Shown: piece by piece, positions 44,042 through 56,406 of the stretch
How the letters are laid out: each line of letters starts with the position of its first letter
Numbering within the stretch: position 1 is the first letter of the stretch
DNA from: Pezizomycotina sp. ARF18
Taxonomy: Eukaryota > Ascomycota
Direction: 5' to 3'
Length of the DNA stretch: 64,000 bases
NCBI GenBank assembly: GCA_002224055.1
Contig: AZLU01000011.1
Coordinates: 87,501 to 151,500, forward strand
Made by a program: the position numbers and the translations under genes
Notes under the pieces: model-generated
Databases searched by the model: none
What the model was told of the DNA's origin: nothing
What the model saw: only the letters and a program-made list of their open reading frames with translations

Positions 44042-47000
44042 AAAGGACGAAAGACTGCTAGAAAGTACTCAAGGACCTGTTAATCTCCTTTGTAAATAAA
44101 AATAATTGATTTTTTCTTACTGATTTGGTTGTTGAGTGAGGACCAGAGTAGGTTGTTGTCTTGTTTGCTAATTTCTTTTGCCCGTGCGGAATTTCCCTGT
44201 TAGCTAGCTAGTATCAAATAAAATTACAAAAATAAATTATATGAAAAAAAAAAAAAAAAAAAAAAAAATAAAAAATAAAATAATAATAATAATAAAAAAT
44301 TAATAAAAAAAAATTAAAAAAAAAATAAATACGGATTTTGACAATTCTTCGCATAATAAAATTTTTCTAGAATTTTCCGCGCAAGAAATAATATTCAACA
44401 TCATCTCTCTCTCATTCCCGTCATTTCCATGATCGAGTCCTCGTTTCGCAGGACTTTTGTGTACTTTGTTGCTATCTCCTTTGTTACTCCGATGCTGGAA
44501 TTCCGCGAACTTCACGGCAACTTCTTTCGTTCTAAAATACTAAATTGCCAACGTATAGGCAGTATGGTAGCCTCTCTTCTTTAATGTCACCTTTCAATGA
44601 TTCTGGAGCATGGTGAATACGGTCCTAAGCCCTGACGGTAGCTTACGCTGGCGCATAAAATAAAGTGGCACTTCTTCACGGTGCTACAGCAACTAGTCTC
44701 TCGACCATAGGCAGATCCGATCCGGACCTGCTCTCCTAAGTTTCCCGTGGCCCAGGCCCAGACATTCAACTTATGCGTTATCCTAATCTTATAGATCTTC
44801 TAGCTTGTGGCTATTGGTGAAGTTACTCAGAATATTCATCGATGTGGATTTTTTCCGTCGATATGCTTCATTTCTTATATCTGGAATCTAAAGTACTGAT
44901 TTGTACACGAAGCGGTTATAGCTTGGTATATATTGATTTCTTGAGTTAGTCGCGACTATTCATATGGAATAAAAGAACCAACTCCTGGTGAGGTATCGAT
45001 ATTAACATCTACTAGCACAATTACAACAGCATATTCGGCGGGTTGCGGTATTGCTAAAGATCACAATCTTCGAGAAATTAGGATAAAACGAGAGGAACGT
45101 GTTTACTGCTCTTCCTATCACTCACTATCCGATCAATTTTTCCACCCACTCCGAGACGTGCGGCTTCAAAGACTGCTTTCTCTCACCATTCACCATTCCT
45201 CTTACCCAAACTTGAGATATCAGGTCCAATAACCCCCGAACAAACACTCACCCGGCCCATTATCCCGAGCCCCACGACCATTACAGCAGTTACTTTGAGA
45301 AGAAACCCACTAAGTGGTTTGAAGCGGAAGTTGATATATCACAAATAAAATTACATCTCTCCTTTGTAGTTTGTTTTCCAGAAAACATTGTTATAATTGC
45401 GCGACTGTTTAAGTATACTGTTATCATTCCCTATTAGCAGCTAAAACCATGTAGTTATATAGCGTATCAATCGTCTCTTCTGTGCGTTGCCTTTCATAAT
45501 ACTGTTCTCTAGTCATGAAGGCTCCATAGTTGAGCAATTGGTCAAGGAACTACTGAGCTCGTTTCCTACTCAAGTAGTTCCTCCGCCGGTAGTCGCAGAG
45601 TCGCTTGGCGCCGAAGATTTCCTCAGGTCGACGGTGGCGTTGCGCATGTAGGGTCGGTCCGGATGTTATCTTGTCTAACCATTCGCTTGTCTTAGCAAAA
45701 TATCTATTCTATTGTCCGCTTCTTGAAAGCAATCAATTGGAAAACTAAAACCTCCGAAAGGATCATGTTCTCGTATACGTAGAAATGCTCCATTATACGA
45801 TAATCATTTGTAGATCTCTCTTCAGCTATCGTCTCAGAGAAGTACTCATCGTTTCGGGGCCCTATGTCATTACGACCGACTAAGGAGGCAATGGAATAAC
45901 TCAAACCTTGCTGATATAGGTATGAAATAATATTTCCAGGGTTTCCCTAACCCGAAGATTACAATATTTTCCGATTAAAGAGTCAAGAGCCAAGAGCCAA
46001 GAGGGCCACATCGCGTCGGTGCTCCCGTAATTTTCCATAAGAAAGAGAAAGCGGGTCGAGGCCTAACTGGAAGCTTTTACGGCTATAACCTAGTAATGTC
46101 GTTTCTCAACCCTGGAAACTTCTTATCCGCACCTTGAAAAAAAAATTTTATTTTTAGTTGAAATATGAGCGTTAAGATAGAAATTCAAATTTTCACAAAT
46201 AATATAAAAAAGAAAATAATACATGAGAAAAAAAGAAAGAAAGAAACAAAGAGAGAACGAGAGAACGGGAAAAACAATAAACATATAAAACTTTAAAATG
46301 CAATACCATAGCATTTATACAACCAATTCTTCAATTAGTTCAATAGCGTTGAAAAGTCGGTGGCGTCGTGCGTCGTCTCTCAGCCCAGATCGAACCATGG
46401 AATATTATATATGTTCCTTGAACGCTAAACCACGCCGACCGGTAACCGGTAAAATCCACATCCGAACCTCCACTTATAGTAGTTGTTTAGTCAAAGTTCT
46501 ATAAACTACTTATTCAATTCTAAACTATAACTGCCGAAAGTGGATCCAACGCCAACCGTTGTCTTTTGTTACTATTATCTTTTTTTCTTCAAACATATAT
46601 ACATATGTCTTGAATCATTGTCCGCATTGGTCTTTGCCGAGGATAACGTGAGCTAACCAAACAGTATCTCGCTAGCGTAACGCGGGCTAAAGATAGTGGC
46701 CATGTTCAAGAGGGCTTGTACTAGAGGATTTTGCTGGAGTCGGAGTATATGAACAGAGTGTCTGCGGTACGAGTCAGGGGCAACGAGATTGGGCAAATTC
46801 TAATTGTTCTAAATGAATGCAGCGCCAATATGCGGTGTTTGCCTAGCGCCGAGCGGTGAAAGGAGAAAAAGGTGAGCTCATCTCCAAAGCTGAGGTTCGA
46901 AATTTTAATATGACCGGTTTTTTCATACTATTTTTCCCCAGGATTGGCTGGTACTTGATTATAGAGCAGTGTGTCTCGGCGGAAAACCTTAAAATGAGCG

Positions 47001-47927
47001 CTATGCGAGTTTCGCATATGGAAAGAGCCTCTCCAATCAAGGAGTTAGAAGGAGAACCTATAGTGATAGAGATCCCTTCTTGGAGCGTGGAAAGCAAGTA
47101 GTGCGAACTTAGCGAAGGCGCTAGTGGCGTCTGGCAGGGGTCTTCAAAACTTAATACCTAGTTCTCGTTCTCATTTCCTATATAGTTTAGTTGAGTTATA
47201 TGAAAATGTTGCGCATGCACCGAATCCATTCTTCTTCTCCACTCGGAGATTTCGCCTTAGGTTCGGGATTTCTAAGAGGCAAGTTGAACGGTGTCGCAGT
47301 TTGAAGACTTATCGAACCTAGGAGATGAATTGTTATATCGGAATCTTCTCAACTTGAATCGAGATTAATAATTCACTAGCGCTTAGGTTTGCTCTTACCT
47401 CGACTCTTCGACTCTCTCTCTGATCCAATGCGGTCTTTAACTCACCTGTGCTTTTGACCCCAGGTAGGGGGAAAGAAGAAAAGACAATGTTTATACTCAG
47501 TTTAAGGTAATTAAATTGATCCTGGATATTCGTCTGATTCTGGACCGAATCAAGTAAATATTTTTCAGTGGCATTATCAGTTCCTAGTGGGAAAGGGAAA
47601 GAAGAAGGAAGAACACAAAAGGCGCGACAAAGTAGATTTATACCTTATTATTGGTCGAATATCAACTTAGATCATGATAACACCACCCGGTGTTATTTTC
47701 ATACTAGATAATGGCACACTCGATTACGTGATGACTACTAAAATAACACCCACCCCGCACCTACTTTAACTTTCTCAATAGTTCAGCGAGGCCTGGACCA
47801 TCGGCGGCATATGCGGCGTAAAGTATCGATTTGAAAATCAAGTGAAGAGGAAGAAGAAGGGGAGGCCAAACCTACACAACGCCTCCGGAAACCCCCAGGT
47901 CAATAAATCGTATGATATTCGCAGGTT
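44042..47927. other. Nearly gene-free interval
   Basis: 3.9 kb, AT-rich, with an A24 tract (44245-44268) inside a longer A/T low-complexity stretch to about 44330. Minus frames at 44300-44515, 45704-45904 and 46123-46314 and plus frames at 46856-47101 and 47124-47321 are short and unconvincing. I see no RNA gene or mobile-element end. Confidence 0.4.
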
Positions 47928-48152
47928 GTGGCGAGAGGCCAGAAGCTAAATGACTTGATCAGAAAAAAGAAGAATCAACGACGGAGTGCTATCTCGCGAC
48001 GTTATGATTTGACGCTAGTGCCACCGGAACTCAGATTCACAACATCTCGATGCCGATTCAGCGTTCTCGTTTGGCCTTTTCTCCTCTTCACATTGACTGC
48101 CCTCCTCTGCCTCCTCGCGAAATATAAATATACGGCCTCGAACCATATGTAG
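47928..48152 (+). CDS. Possible small single-span membrane protein or exon
   Basis: 74-codon frame: a basic start (MARGQKLNDLIRKKKNQRRS), then FSVLVWPFLLFTLTALLCLL as a clear hydrophobic span, then AKYKYTASNHM. It could be the last exon of a membrane protein, since the G of a CAG precedes it, or a tail-anchored peptide. No family recognised. Confidence 0.2.
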   Translation: MARGQKLNDLIRKKKNQRRSAISRRYDLTLVPPELRFTTSRCRFSVLVWPFLLFTLTALLCLLAKYKYTASNHM

Positions 48153-48258
48153 AAAGAGCTCAGGCAGCGTCAACAGCTCCAAAACTTGCAACGCCATCAG
48201 AATCGAGCTATCATTTTCCCCCCTTTTCCCTTTATTACCACTTAGCTCTTCTGCAACA

Positions 48259-50360
48259 ATGAATACTCTTTCAAAAATTCTCCTAGGATCTGCGCTTTCG
48301 TTGCAAGGCGCTATTGCTCTACCGAATCCAGCAGTCTTACAGGAAAGAGGTTGGTCATATCCCTTGCATCCCTATCAAAACTCTTCGCTTCAAGACGGGC
48401 TCCCCCAGTCTTCAATGTGCAAATCTACGCCAAAAAAAGGAGTCATTGCTAATAAAATCATGATCCATCTTGTTTGCAAATCGCAAAAGCCAACTGCAAT
48501 TTGGAAAACATTGCTCTGCAGGTGCTAAGCTTGCTCAAGCTTGAAGCAACCGCTGCAGCTTACTGTTCAAACTATATCCATTACTCTGGCGCTGTTACTT
48601 CAACCGTCGGAAACACCAACACTGTCACCCAAACCAGCACGGTGAGAGCCACAGTGGCGACTGTTCCAACTGCAACTGTCACTGTTACTCAGTACGATTC
48701 CATATTCCGACCGTTTTGACCTGTCCCTAACTCATTGAGAGCAAAACAGTCATTGCGATGTTCTTCCGTCTACATGAAACTGACTAAGTATATCAATGAA
48801 CTAGGACTGCCCATGCTACTATTACGGATCCCGTTACAATTACCGCCGCAGATGCTACAGTCAGTTGACATAATTGTTGGGACACTTTCCTAAAACGGCA
48901 GTTTTCCCATACAAAAGTATGATTTTTGCACTTTTTAATCAATAATAACGCAACAACGACTGGATAAAATTGGCTAAAACTTAAATATGTTATAATATAT
49001 ATCGTAAACTAATACATATTAAAATTTTAAAAAATCCGTTAAAAGTTTATGACGTGATAATATTTAATATTTTATACATTTTTAAAAACACGTACTTCAC
49101 GCACTTTTATATGTAAAATACGCGAAATTGCACGAAAATCGTGCGATTTTTAAACTAGTTAAAATTTAAAATAATATATATAGCTTAATTTATAACGAAT
49201 CTTTTTAAAATTTAAATATATGTTAGATTAATATATAATCTATAATATATTTTAATTTTATAAGTTTTTATTAAATATTGACGTTATAATATAAGTTTAA
49301 AAATAATATAGATTTTTTATATATAAAAATTTTAAAAAAATAATAAAATTTAATACTTGATAAAATTTTATAAATTTTAATATGTTATTATATATATATA
49401 ATAAACGTAAATTTTCAAGTTTTATAAAAATCGGATAATAATTGAGTGAGTTATCGATGATTTAAGATATTGTAGAACTTGAAGAAATTGCCGTTTTAGG
49501 TAAGTGTCCCAACAATTATGTCAACTGACTGTACTGTATCTACGTAAGTATCTATCATTCGCGAAGTGGGGGGTTTAAAAAAAAAAGGAAAAAGTGAAGC
49601 ATGGAGGAAAACTCGGTCACACGGAGCATTATGGTAGTGAGAGCTATTAGGGGCTTAGAGAGATCGTCTTCAATTAATTTGTTTTCTTCAAGGGCCACCG
49701 AAACTACCACTACCACTACCACTACCGTGCAGCCAGATGGCGGCTTCGATCTAGGTAAAGTGAAGCGTGCAGCCGAACCCGCTGGGGGCCATAGCGGTGG
49801 AGGGTCTGATGGCCACGGCGGCGGCTCCGGCAGCGGCTCCGGTGGATCCGGTAACTCACTCGGAAGCTTCGCCGCAGCTTACATCAGCAGCGCCTGCTCC
49901 TGCATCGTCACACCGACCACAAAGACCGTCACCAACGGCGCCGCGCCACTCAGGTTGTCAAAGTTACCGTCTCGATCACTGCTTCGAGCGGTGTAGCCAC
50001 CAATTCTGCCACCGTGACAGACACCGAGACTGTCCACCCAACAATCACGCTGCCGCCCACGAACACGGAGACGGTTTACACGACCACGAACGTGGTCACT
50101 CAAACCGTAACTGAAACCGCAACCCCCCCAGCTGCTCACTGTGGCGACACAGGTGGTCGTCCCTCCCTGATATTGCGACTATCTACTCTGCGCCGGGCTC
50201 CACGCTTGGACTTTGCGAATTCGGAACCTTTGTATCCGGTGGTCAATGTGCTGTGTTTGGCGGCCCCAACAATGAGTGCCTAGGATATGCGTCCCCGTGC
50301 GCCGACGTTTTTGTTGAGGGTACCGGTTATTCATATTATGATGCCACCGGTTGCCAGTAG
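48259..50360 (+). pseudogene. Secreted Thr/Ser-rich protein, disrupted by a MITE insertion
   Basis: ATG 48259 opens MNTLSKILLGSALSLQGAIA, a good signal peptide, followed by LPNPAVLQERG. A later piece has AKANCNLENIALQVLSLLKL and AAAYCSNYIHYSG, the Cys-helix-Cys pattern common at the start of fungal secreted proteins, then TVTQTSTVRATVATVPTATV. After the MITE at 48858-49531 come TTTTTTTTVQPDGGFDLGKV, a Gly/Ser/His-rich linker, TDTETVHPTITLPPTNTETV and TTTNVVTQTVTETATPP. The C-terminus is Cys-containing (GLCEFGTFVSGGQCAVFGGP, NNECLGYASPCADVFVEGTG) and stops at 50360. Besides the insertion, at least two frame changes are present. No GPI signal is seen at the C-terminus. Family role: cell-surface or extracellular, mucin-like. 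Confidence 0.6.
48858..49531 (-). mobile_element. MITE-like element, copy 2, inside the secreted-protein gene
   Basis: 674 bp with the same terminal inverted repeats (CAGTCAGTTGACATAATTGT) and AT-rich interior as 10642-11317, in opposite orientation, flanked by TA at 48856-48857 and 49532-49533. Removing the element and one TA joins GATGC-TA-CTGTATCTACG, which reads D-A-T-V-S-T in the Thr/Ser-rich frame and runs straight into a GTAAGT donor. The insertion therefore lies in a coding exon. The two copies differ at only scattered positions and small indels, suggesting fairly recent activity. No transposase is present. Confidence 0.87.
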
Positions 50361-51057
50361 ATTGGATAGATAACTTGTATAAGAAAAATTGGTATAAATA
50401 CGAACCAATAGGATTTTGATATAATGAGGGACAACTAACTAACCTATAAGTCATCTATAAGCTATATTAATAACAAGGAATTTAAATAGCAGCTAGATTA
50501 GCTAAATTTTCTAATATTGGGTTATGAATATGCATGGATACATCCTGAACTAGTTAGTTACTTAGTTTATAAATCTAATTTATAAATCTAATTGTTAGTA
50601 AATAATGACTTCGGCTCTCATATTAATAGCATTTTGTAACAGGAAAGGCGAGAGTGAGTAAGAAATATGTATACCGACCAGGAATGATCACCGGTATACT
50701 ATAACGTTCCATTGAAGCAAAGTGTATAATTTTACTACCCAAGGGTCCAAGCATCTTCGCAACCAAACTTTTCGGATACAAACCTTTCCTACTTCTCTTT
50801 CCGGCGCCGTCAAACCGGCCGGTCGTGAAGCCACCATGGCAATACCCGCACACGGAATCCTTGAATTATCATGATCATTAACATTTGAAGCGAACTTAAG
50901 AGTGAAATTTTCTTTACACTTCTCTTTATACTCCTATTGTTATCTTTTATAATTCGTAATAATAAGCGCCTTTAATCGACGGCACAATCGTTCGTACTTG
51001 GGTAGTTTTCTTCCCTTCGTTGGTCGAGATTTTCATCCTTTCCGTTTTCATTTTAAG
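50361..51057. other. Gene-free interval
   Basis: AT-rich, with short duplications such as ATAAATCTAATT near 50570-50592. No supported gene. Confidence 0.35.
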
Positions 51058-51300
51058 ATGGCACGTCCTCAAGACCATGAAAACATCTGGCCGGACCTCC
51101 ACCTCGAGTTCTTCACCTACAACCCCATCGTCGAGACCCAATTCAAGAAGAACTTTTGGGATCTGAAATCCGGCTTCTGACACCATGTACATGTACCCGC
51201 AGAGTTGGATAATACGCCGGAGAAGGTCCTCAAGGCGATCATGGACCAATTTAAAGCCCGCTATCAAATCTCTGGCGTGTACGCGTATCCCAAGAACTAG
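51058..51300 (+). pseudogene. 80-codon frame with one in-frame TGA
   Basis: MARPQDHENIWPDLHLEFFT, YNPIVETQFKKNFWDLKSGF, then TGA at 51178-51180, then in the same frame HHVHVPAELDNTPEKVLKAI, MDQFKARYQISGVYAYPKN and TAG at 51300. Both halves have strong coding character and fit one globular protein of about 80 residues. No GT-AG intron removes the TGA. A nonsense mutation or a base-call error is the plain reading. ATG context is good (taagATGGC). Family not recognised. Confidence 0.4.
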
Positions 51301-51569
51301 TTAGTGTGAAGGTTGGAATTGAAGGGGACTCTGGTCGCCCGGGTACGCTCAAGACAGGCGGAAATGGGCCAAAGTTTCACTTTCGTTCACTTGTATATGT
51401 ACACTGACGCCTCGGGTTGCCCATGTAGACTCCACGTCACGTTTACCTGCTCTGCGGGCCCCCTCTCATCAATGTAGCAACGCCGCAAGCAGGCAAGGGC
51501 CGAAAGATATAAATCCCCAAATCCCTTGTAATTATATAGTTTTACATATAATAGACGTATATCCGATAC

Positions 51570-52177
51570 ATATACAGGCGAGGGTCTAAAAGGTGCAGCC
51601 CCCAAGTATCATACATATAATAAAAAAAAAAAAAAAAAAAAAATAGCGCCGCAGGCCAAAGGGAGGGATCTAAAGGGTCTCCCCCCAATACTATTATATT
51701 GTTTTATAAAATATTTAGCCGTATATAAAAAAAAAAAATATAACAGCAATAGGCACATACTTCCCTCGTTGTTTTAGTGATATTAGTATATCAGTATTGC
51801 CTTGTTATATATATAATAGACGTATAGATATATAATAAACGATAGACGTATACTGATATATGTATAAGCGGGGTCTGGGGATCGCGACCCCCAGCATTAC
51901 ACAAAGGTGCATAATATTACACTATAGTAAATGTATTCACAAATCAGCGGGGTGGTGTAGCCCCGAGGTACTCTACATGCAATTTAAAAAATAAAAAAAA
52001 AAAAAAAAAAAAAATAGAAAAGAAATAACGCCGCAGGCCAAAGGGGGGGGGGGGTCCCTCCCCAGTGCTACTATATTATTTTATAAAATATTTAGCCGTA
52101 TATAAAAAAAAAAAATATAACAGCAACAGGCATTATGCTTCCCTCGCTGCTTTAGTGATACATATCAGTATTGCCTT
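51570..52177 (+). repeat. Tandem repeat with GC-rich hairpins in AT-rich DNA
   Basis: Two copies of a block that runs from an A-rich tract through CGCCGCAGGCCAAAG, a G-run/C-run hairpin, TTTATAAAATATTTAGCCG, an A11-12 run and ATATAACAGCAA to CAGTATTGCCTTG. They span 51621-51804 and 51989-52177 and are about 90% alike. Between and before them lie further GC clusters able to fold: GGGGTCTGGGGATCGCGACC CCC near 51872, CGGGGTGGTGTAGCCCCG near 51949 and AGGGTCTAAAAGGTGCAGCC near 51578. Short GC palindromes in AT-rich surroundings are typical of mitochondrial or plastid intergenic DNA. I infer possible organelle-derived DNA or a small palindromic repeat family. Confidence 0.65.
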
Positions 52178-52212
52178 GTAAGTTCTGTAATACCAAGAAA
52201 AAGCCACCTAAA

Positions 52213-52332
52213 ATGGCTACCACGGATCCTCCACCGCCCCCCGCAGAAAAGTTTCCCCTCCCGGCTCCACTCCCGGCAGATACCGACCTGGCTTTACAAG
52301 GGAAAATTCCGAATTTGCAGAAACCTAGATAA
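52213..52332 (+). CDS. Small Pro-rich frame, possible first exon
   Basis: 39 codons: MATTDPPPPPAEKFPLPAPL then PADTDLALQGKIPNLQKPR. It starts 36 bp after the repeat block. Pro-rich N-termini like this begin many fungal proteins, but no second exon is identified. Confidence 0.18.
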   Translation: MATTDPPPPPAEKFPLPAPLPADTDLALQGKIPNLQKPR

Positions 52333-53483
52333 TGAGTCAAGTGACTCAAGTACTTGACAAATATGGATAATAGTAATAGCAATTCCGGCTTACTTTTGTT
52401 TCAAATATAATCGATCACGCGACTCACGCGACGTAGGGACGATGATACACTTCGATCGCGGAGCAATTGCGGTTCGGCGCCAAGCTAGAAGAAAACAAGT
52501 CTTTCCCTGCTAAAATGTCTATCCGTGGTGATTTTTAGGTGTCTCCAGCTCTAATCCACTCCATTACTTATCAGCCCGAGGCTGATGTGAAAAAGGAAAA
52601 ACATAAATCCACCGACGTTTCCAACAGTGTTTATCAGGCTTTCACTTCCAGAGACAAAGATGATATACTCGGACAGAAACTCCATCCTGCCGCCTGATTC
52701 CGAGTCTCCGATCCTGTCGGTCGAAATCGCTCGTCGCGTGTTTAGGCTTCGTTTCGTCTAACAACTCCAAAACAGATTAGCGTGAAGTTACAATCGCCAA
52801 ACGGCCAAAACCTAACATTTCGCAACATTTTGCAAAACTTTATTTTTTAACTGAAGCCGGATGCGGCATTTTAGTTTCTCCTCGTGGGGAAATTCATTTC
52901 CCCGTAATTTCCAACACCTGGGGTCCTGGGGTATTTACTATTTAGCGTTGGTAAGCTCGGCAGTAAGCTTGGCAATATTGTAGCCGAGGTTGACAATTGC
53001 ATCTCTATTTTTTATTATATATGATGCCCCCACTGTGGGGAAAATTTGGGAAATAAAAGCGAAGTTTTTTTTTTCGGCGCTTGTTCCATTGCCTTGGTAT
53101 ATATGGTGGAAGTGGGGGGATCTCGGTCGTCGATCTTCGTTCTCGGTTGGAGTTTTTGGAACGTGTGTCACAGTCAGGCGGCCTGGGGGAAGCGGAAGAA
53201 TGTTTCTCTTCAGGGGGGTTATTCCGGTATGAAAAGGATATAAACGGGTAGATCCCCAAGATCATGGTTCACTTTTGTTGTTAAGTCTAAAATATAACGG
53301 CGGTCCTATTGGGAACATTTGCCCCTAGAAGTCACCGCGATACTGCCAACAATGGGTGTTCCGGGGACGAATTACCTGGTATTTCTCTTCTCTATGCTTT
53401 TGTCCTTCCCTTCTTTAAAGGTCCTTTCAACGCGTCTGGAAACAACGGTAAACTAATACCAAAGCTTGAATTTTCGCATCCAG
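52333..53483. other. Gene-poor interval before the membrane-protein gene
   Basis: Minus frames at 52938-53265 overlap plus frames over the same bases and none is convincing. The first exon of the following gene should lie in the last part; ATG 53309 (MGTFAPRSHRDTANNG) is one candidate but its composition is poor. Confidence 0.3.
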
Positions 53484-54698
53484 GTCTCAGCATGGGTTTT
53501 AGTAGCCTTCAGCGGCACGTTCGTCGCGCTGCGGATATACGTCCAGACAAGGCTTTCGAGCTGGTTCCGTAGCCGATCTTAGGGCTACGATGCCTCTCGG
53601 AAGGCTTGATTGTATTCGCGTGGTTGGTATCTCGCTCCCGCTTGTATTGCTCACCCCCAAAAGCCGACCACTAACTATTTCTTGTCGTCTATAGGATACA
53701 TTTCCTCACCCAAACCGCCCTAGACACCTATCTCTACCGCGTCCGCGTCTTCACCCAACACGAGCGATCCGCCCTCTCCGACCCCCACCGTCAGGACTTC
53801 CTCGTCGTCTCCAGCGCCGCCTCCCAGATATCCCACAACCAAGTAACGATCCTCAAAATAAACTACGCCGAAATAATCCTATACCGCAACCCGATGTACG
53901 CCATAAAATGCCACATGCTGCTGTTTTACTGGACCTATTTAATACCGAAACTCCCCGCATCGTTTTACAAGACGTATAGGTTTTTACAGTTTACTACTGT
54001 ATTTATTATTATCACGTGGCCGGTTACGATATTGCTATTGGCACTGTGGTGTCAGCCTGTTAGAAGGAATTGGGCGCTGGATGATAATGAGCTCTGTGAG
54101 GCGGGAGCGGTTCGGTTTGTGTTTTGGTTTTGCAATGCTTGTCATATCGCAAGTGATCTTATGGGTAAGCATCTCCTCCCAGACTTTCTTTTGGTCCCTC
54201 TTTTTTTTTTCTATAAACACGTGCATGCCATAATTCTAATCTAACGCCCGTGAAATGAACAGTATACTTCCTCCCGATTCCCATCCTCCGTAGCATCCGT
54301 GGCACGTCCGCCTCCGCAAGAAGATCCAAGCGTACTTCTCCTTCGGCTTCGGTTTCCTCACATTCTCATTCGCGCTCGCCGCTTTAATCGCCATCGCGGG
54401 TATAATAGGGGTTATCGATTACAAACCCACGGTAGACCTCGCGACGCTGTTTATCTTCACGCACATGGAGCAGTGTTGGGCGATTATGGTACCATGTGTA
54501 CCGGCTTTTAAGCTATTCATCATCTCGTGGCGGAAGGATAGCGGTACCGGCACGAGGAGCATCGTTGAAGCCCGTGGCAGCGGTGGGATGGGAACTTTGT
54601 CGGTTTCGAAAGGGGATGGAACGGAGGTTGAGATTGGGCTGGAGAGGTTAGAGTCGAAGGATGTGGAGGCTACGGGCGGAAAGGACGGTATCCTGTAG
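53484..54698 (+). CDS. Fungal rhodopsin-domain integral membrane protein (multi-pass)
   Basis: After an acceptor CATCCAG at 53483 the coding reads VSAWVLVAFSGTFVALRIYV, QTRLSSWF, and (next frame) LGLRCLSEGLIVFAWL. After an intron 53627-53694 come FLTQTALDTYLYRVRVFTQH, MLLFYWTYLIPKLPASFYKT, YRFLQFTTVFIIITWPVTIL, LLALWCQPVRRNWALDD and FVFWFCNACHIASDLM. After an intron 54165-54262 come VYFLPIPILRS, (next frame) KKIQAYFSFGFGFLTFSFAL, IAIAGIIGVIDY and THMEQCWAIMVPCVPAFKLF, with a polar tail. The W-C-x-P-x...W step after helix 4 and the YFLPIP helix are diagnostic of the fungal rhodopsin/GPCR-like family, whose members sit in the plasma membrane; ligands are unknown. Two single-base frame changes are needed. 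The first exon is not identified. Confidence 0.7.
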
Positions 54699-56375
54699 GA
54701 CGATGATATGAACGGCGGCGTTTTGTTTTCCTGGTTTACTTGAATTAATGAGGCTTGGGTACTCAGCGCAAGCGCAAGGGGAGATTGTTTAGAATATCCT
54801 TTGTTTAGCGGATTTTCTCTGTAATATAATTTAGCGTGTCTTGAAGATCCGTCCCTCGTGCGAAAGTGGGCGTGTACGTTAAGACGCGGTGGGAAGTCGT
54901 GTATCTCCATCTTTTTTTCTTTTTTTTTTCTCAGTTTACTATTCAGAAGAGATACTATTATACCTGGAAGCGATTGCCACGATATGTGAATAATTAAGGG
55001 CAGCGTGCAAAACTCGCTGACAGTGGATAAGAGCGAAACCAAGTCGTAGTTCAACTTCCTTCGGCAAGGCTTTACATGGGATCCCTCGCGTCTCGACGCG
55101 TCTTAGGCGTATATATGGAGTCTGAGAACTTTCAATCTTATACAAATAAATATGCAATTCCCCCCCTGGTTTTTTTTCCTGTTTTTTTTTTTTTTTTTTT
55201 TTTTTTTTAAGCTGCAAAAAAGTGTAAATTACAGAAAGAAAAGATAAAAAAAAAAAAAGAAAAACGCTTATTTTACTACCTGCAACTTTCGAACAGCAAC
55301 CAAACTTTACTTTCCGTACAAACAAAAAATAATACATCAGGATAGCCCCACAGCCCCCCGTGGTCCTCGCCAGATGACAATTGAACATCGACTACTTCAC
55401 AATATACATTAGCTCATGCATCATGGCATCAATCTACCATAATTTATACTCACCCTTGAGAGCCACTGCAAAGACCAAACGGATAAACTGCATTGAGATT
55501 AAAGTAATCTCTCTTTGGCTTATTGTCTTTGGGTTACTGAATCCGTATGAATGAACGACATCTTTTGCCTGGGATTCAACGTCTAACTGTTGAACGGCTG
55601 AGATGATAAACTAGCTCCATGCATTCTCAATTCTAGAAGGAACCCGAATATGCATAAATATCTTCAACCCACAATCTTGTACATCAACCATACCAGAGCG
55701 TGTGTTTAATTGCTCTCCTACAGCTCGATTCATAAATCAAACTCGAAATTGTAAGCCTCGCGGGTCCCTGACAGCTCTCCCGAGAACTCTAGGTCGTGCT
55801 AAAACCCTATCATTCACGTAGCCAATTCATAGAGAACTTCCCTTATTGATCCTAACGATCGCTCCATTGCTCTAAAAGAAGCGTTGTCAATCTCTGGTAG
55901 CTTTTTTTTCAGCACGAACAACGCACGATAGTCACATATCGAGGATCAGTGAGTCATATACGGGATGGTGAGCAGAGAAAAAAAACCTTGATGGTCAAAA
56001 GATTGGAGTCTCCTAGAGATAATATATCTATATCCCCGAAAGCCACGGTTCCCAGTTACGAGAAGAGTAGTTTATCGAGAGAATCGCACCATCCGGATAT
56101 TCGCGTGGAGAAGTTTCGCAAGCAGTTCGGCGATAATTTCCACGCTTGAATCTTTTTCAAGTACCGCATCGCCTTGACGATCCGTGATGCATAATCTAAT
56201 CTTCAAGTAATATATATAGAACGTATTCTGAAAACGATGATTAACATGAAGGTTCGATTGCTCAAGAAACTTAGGACCAATGTAAACCTGGAGACGAAAT
56301 TATAGCTCGCGCGTAGTCAATGGACTTGCTGGGCTCCGAGTGAGAATCCTAAGATACAGTAGTACTGGCGATGAG
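54699..56375. other. Gene-poor interval
   Basis: Contains a T27 tract (55182-55208). A 66-codon frame at 55949-56149 ends plausibly (RVEKFRKQFGDNFHA) and could be a terminal exon, but nothing upstream supports it. Confidence 0.35.
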
Positions 56376-56406
<31 letters not shown>

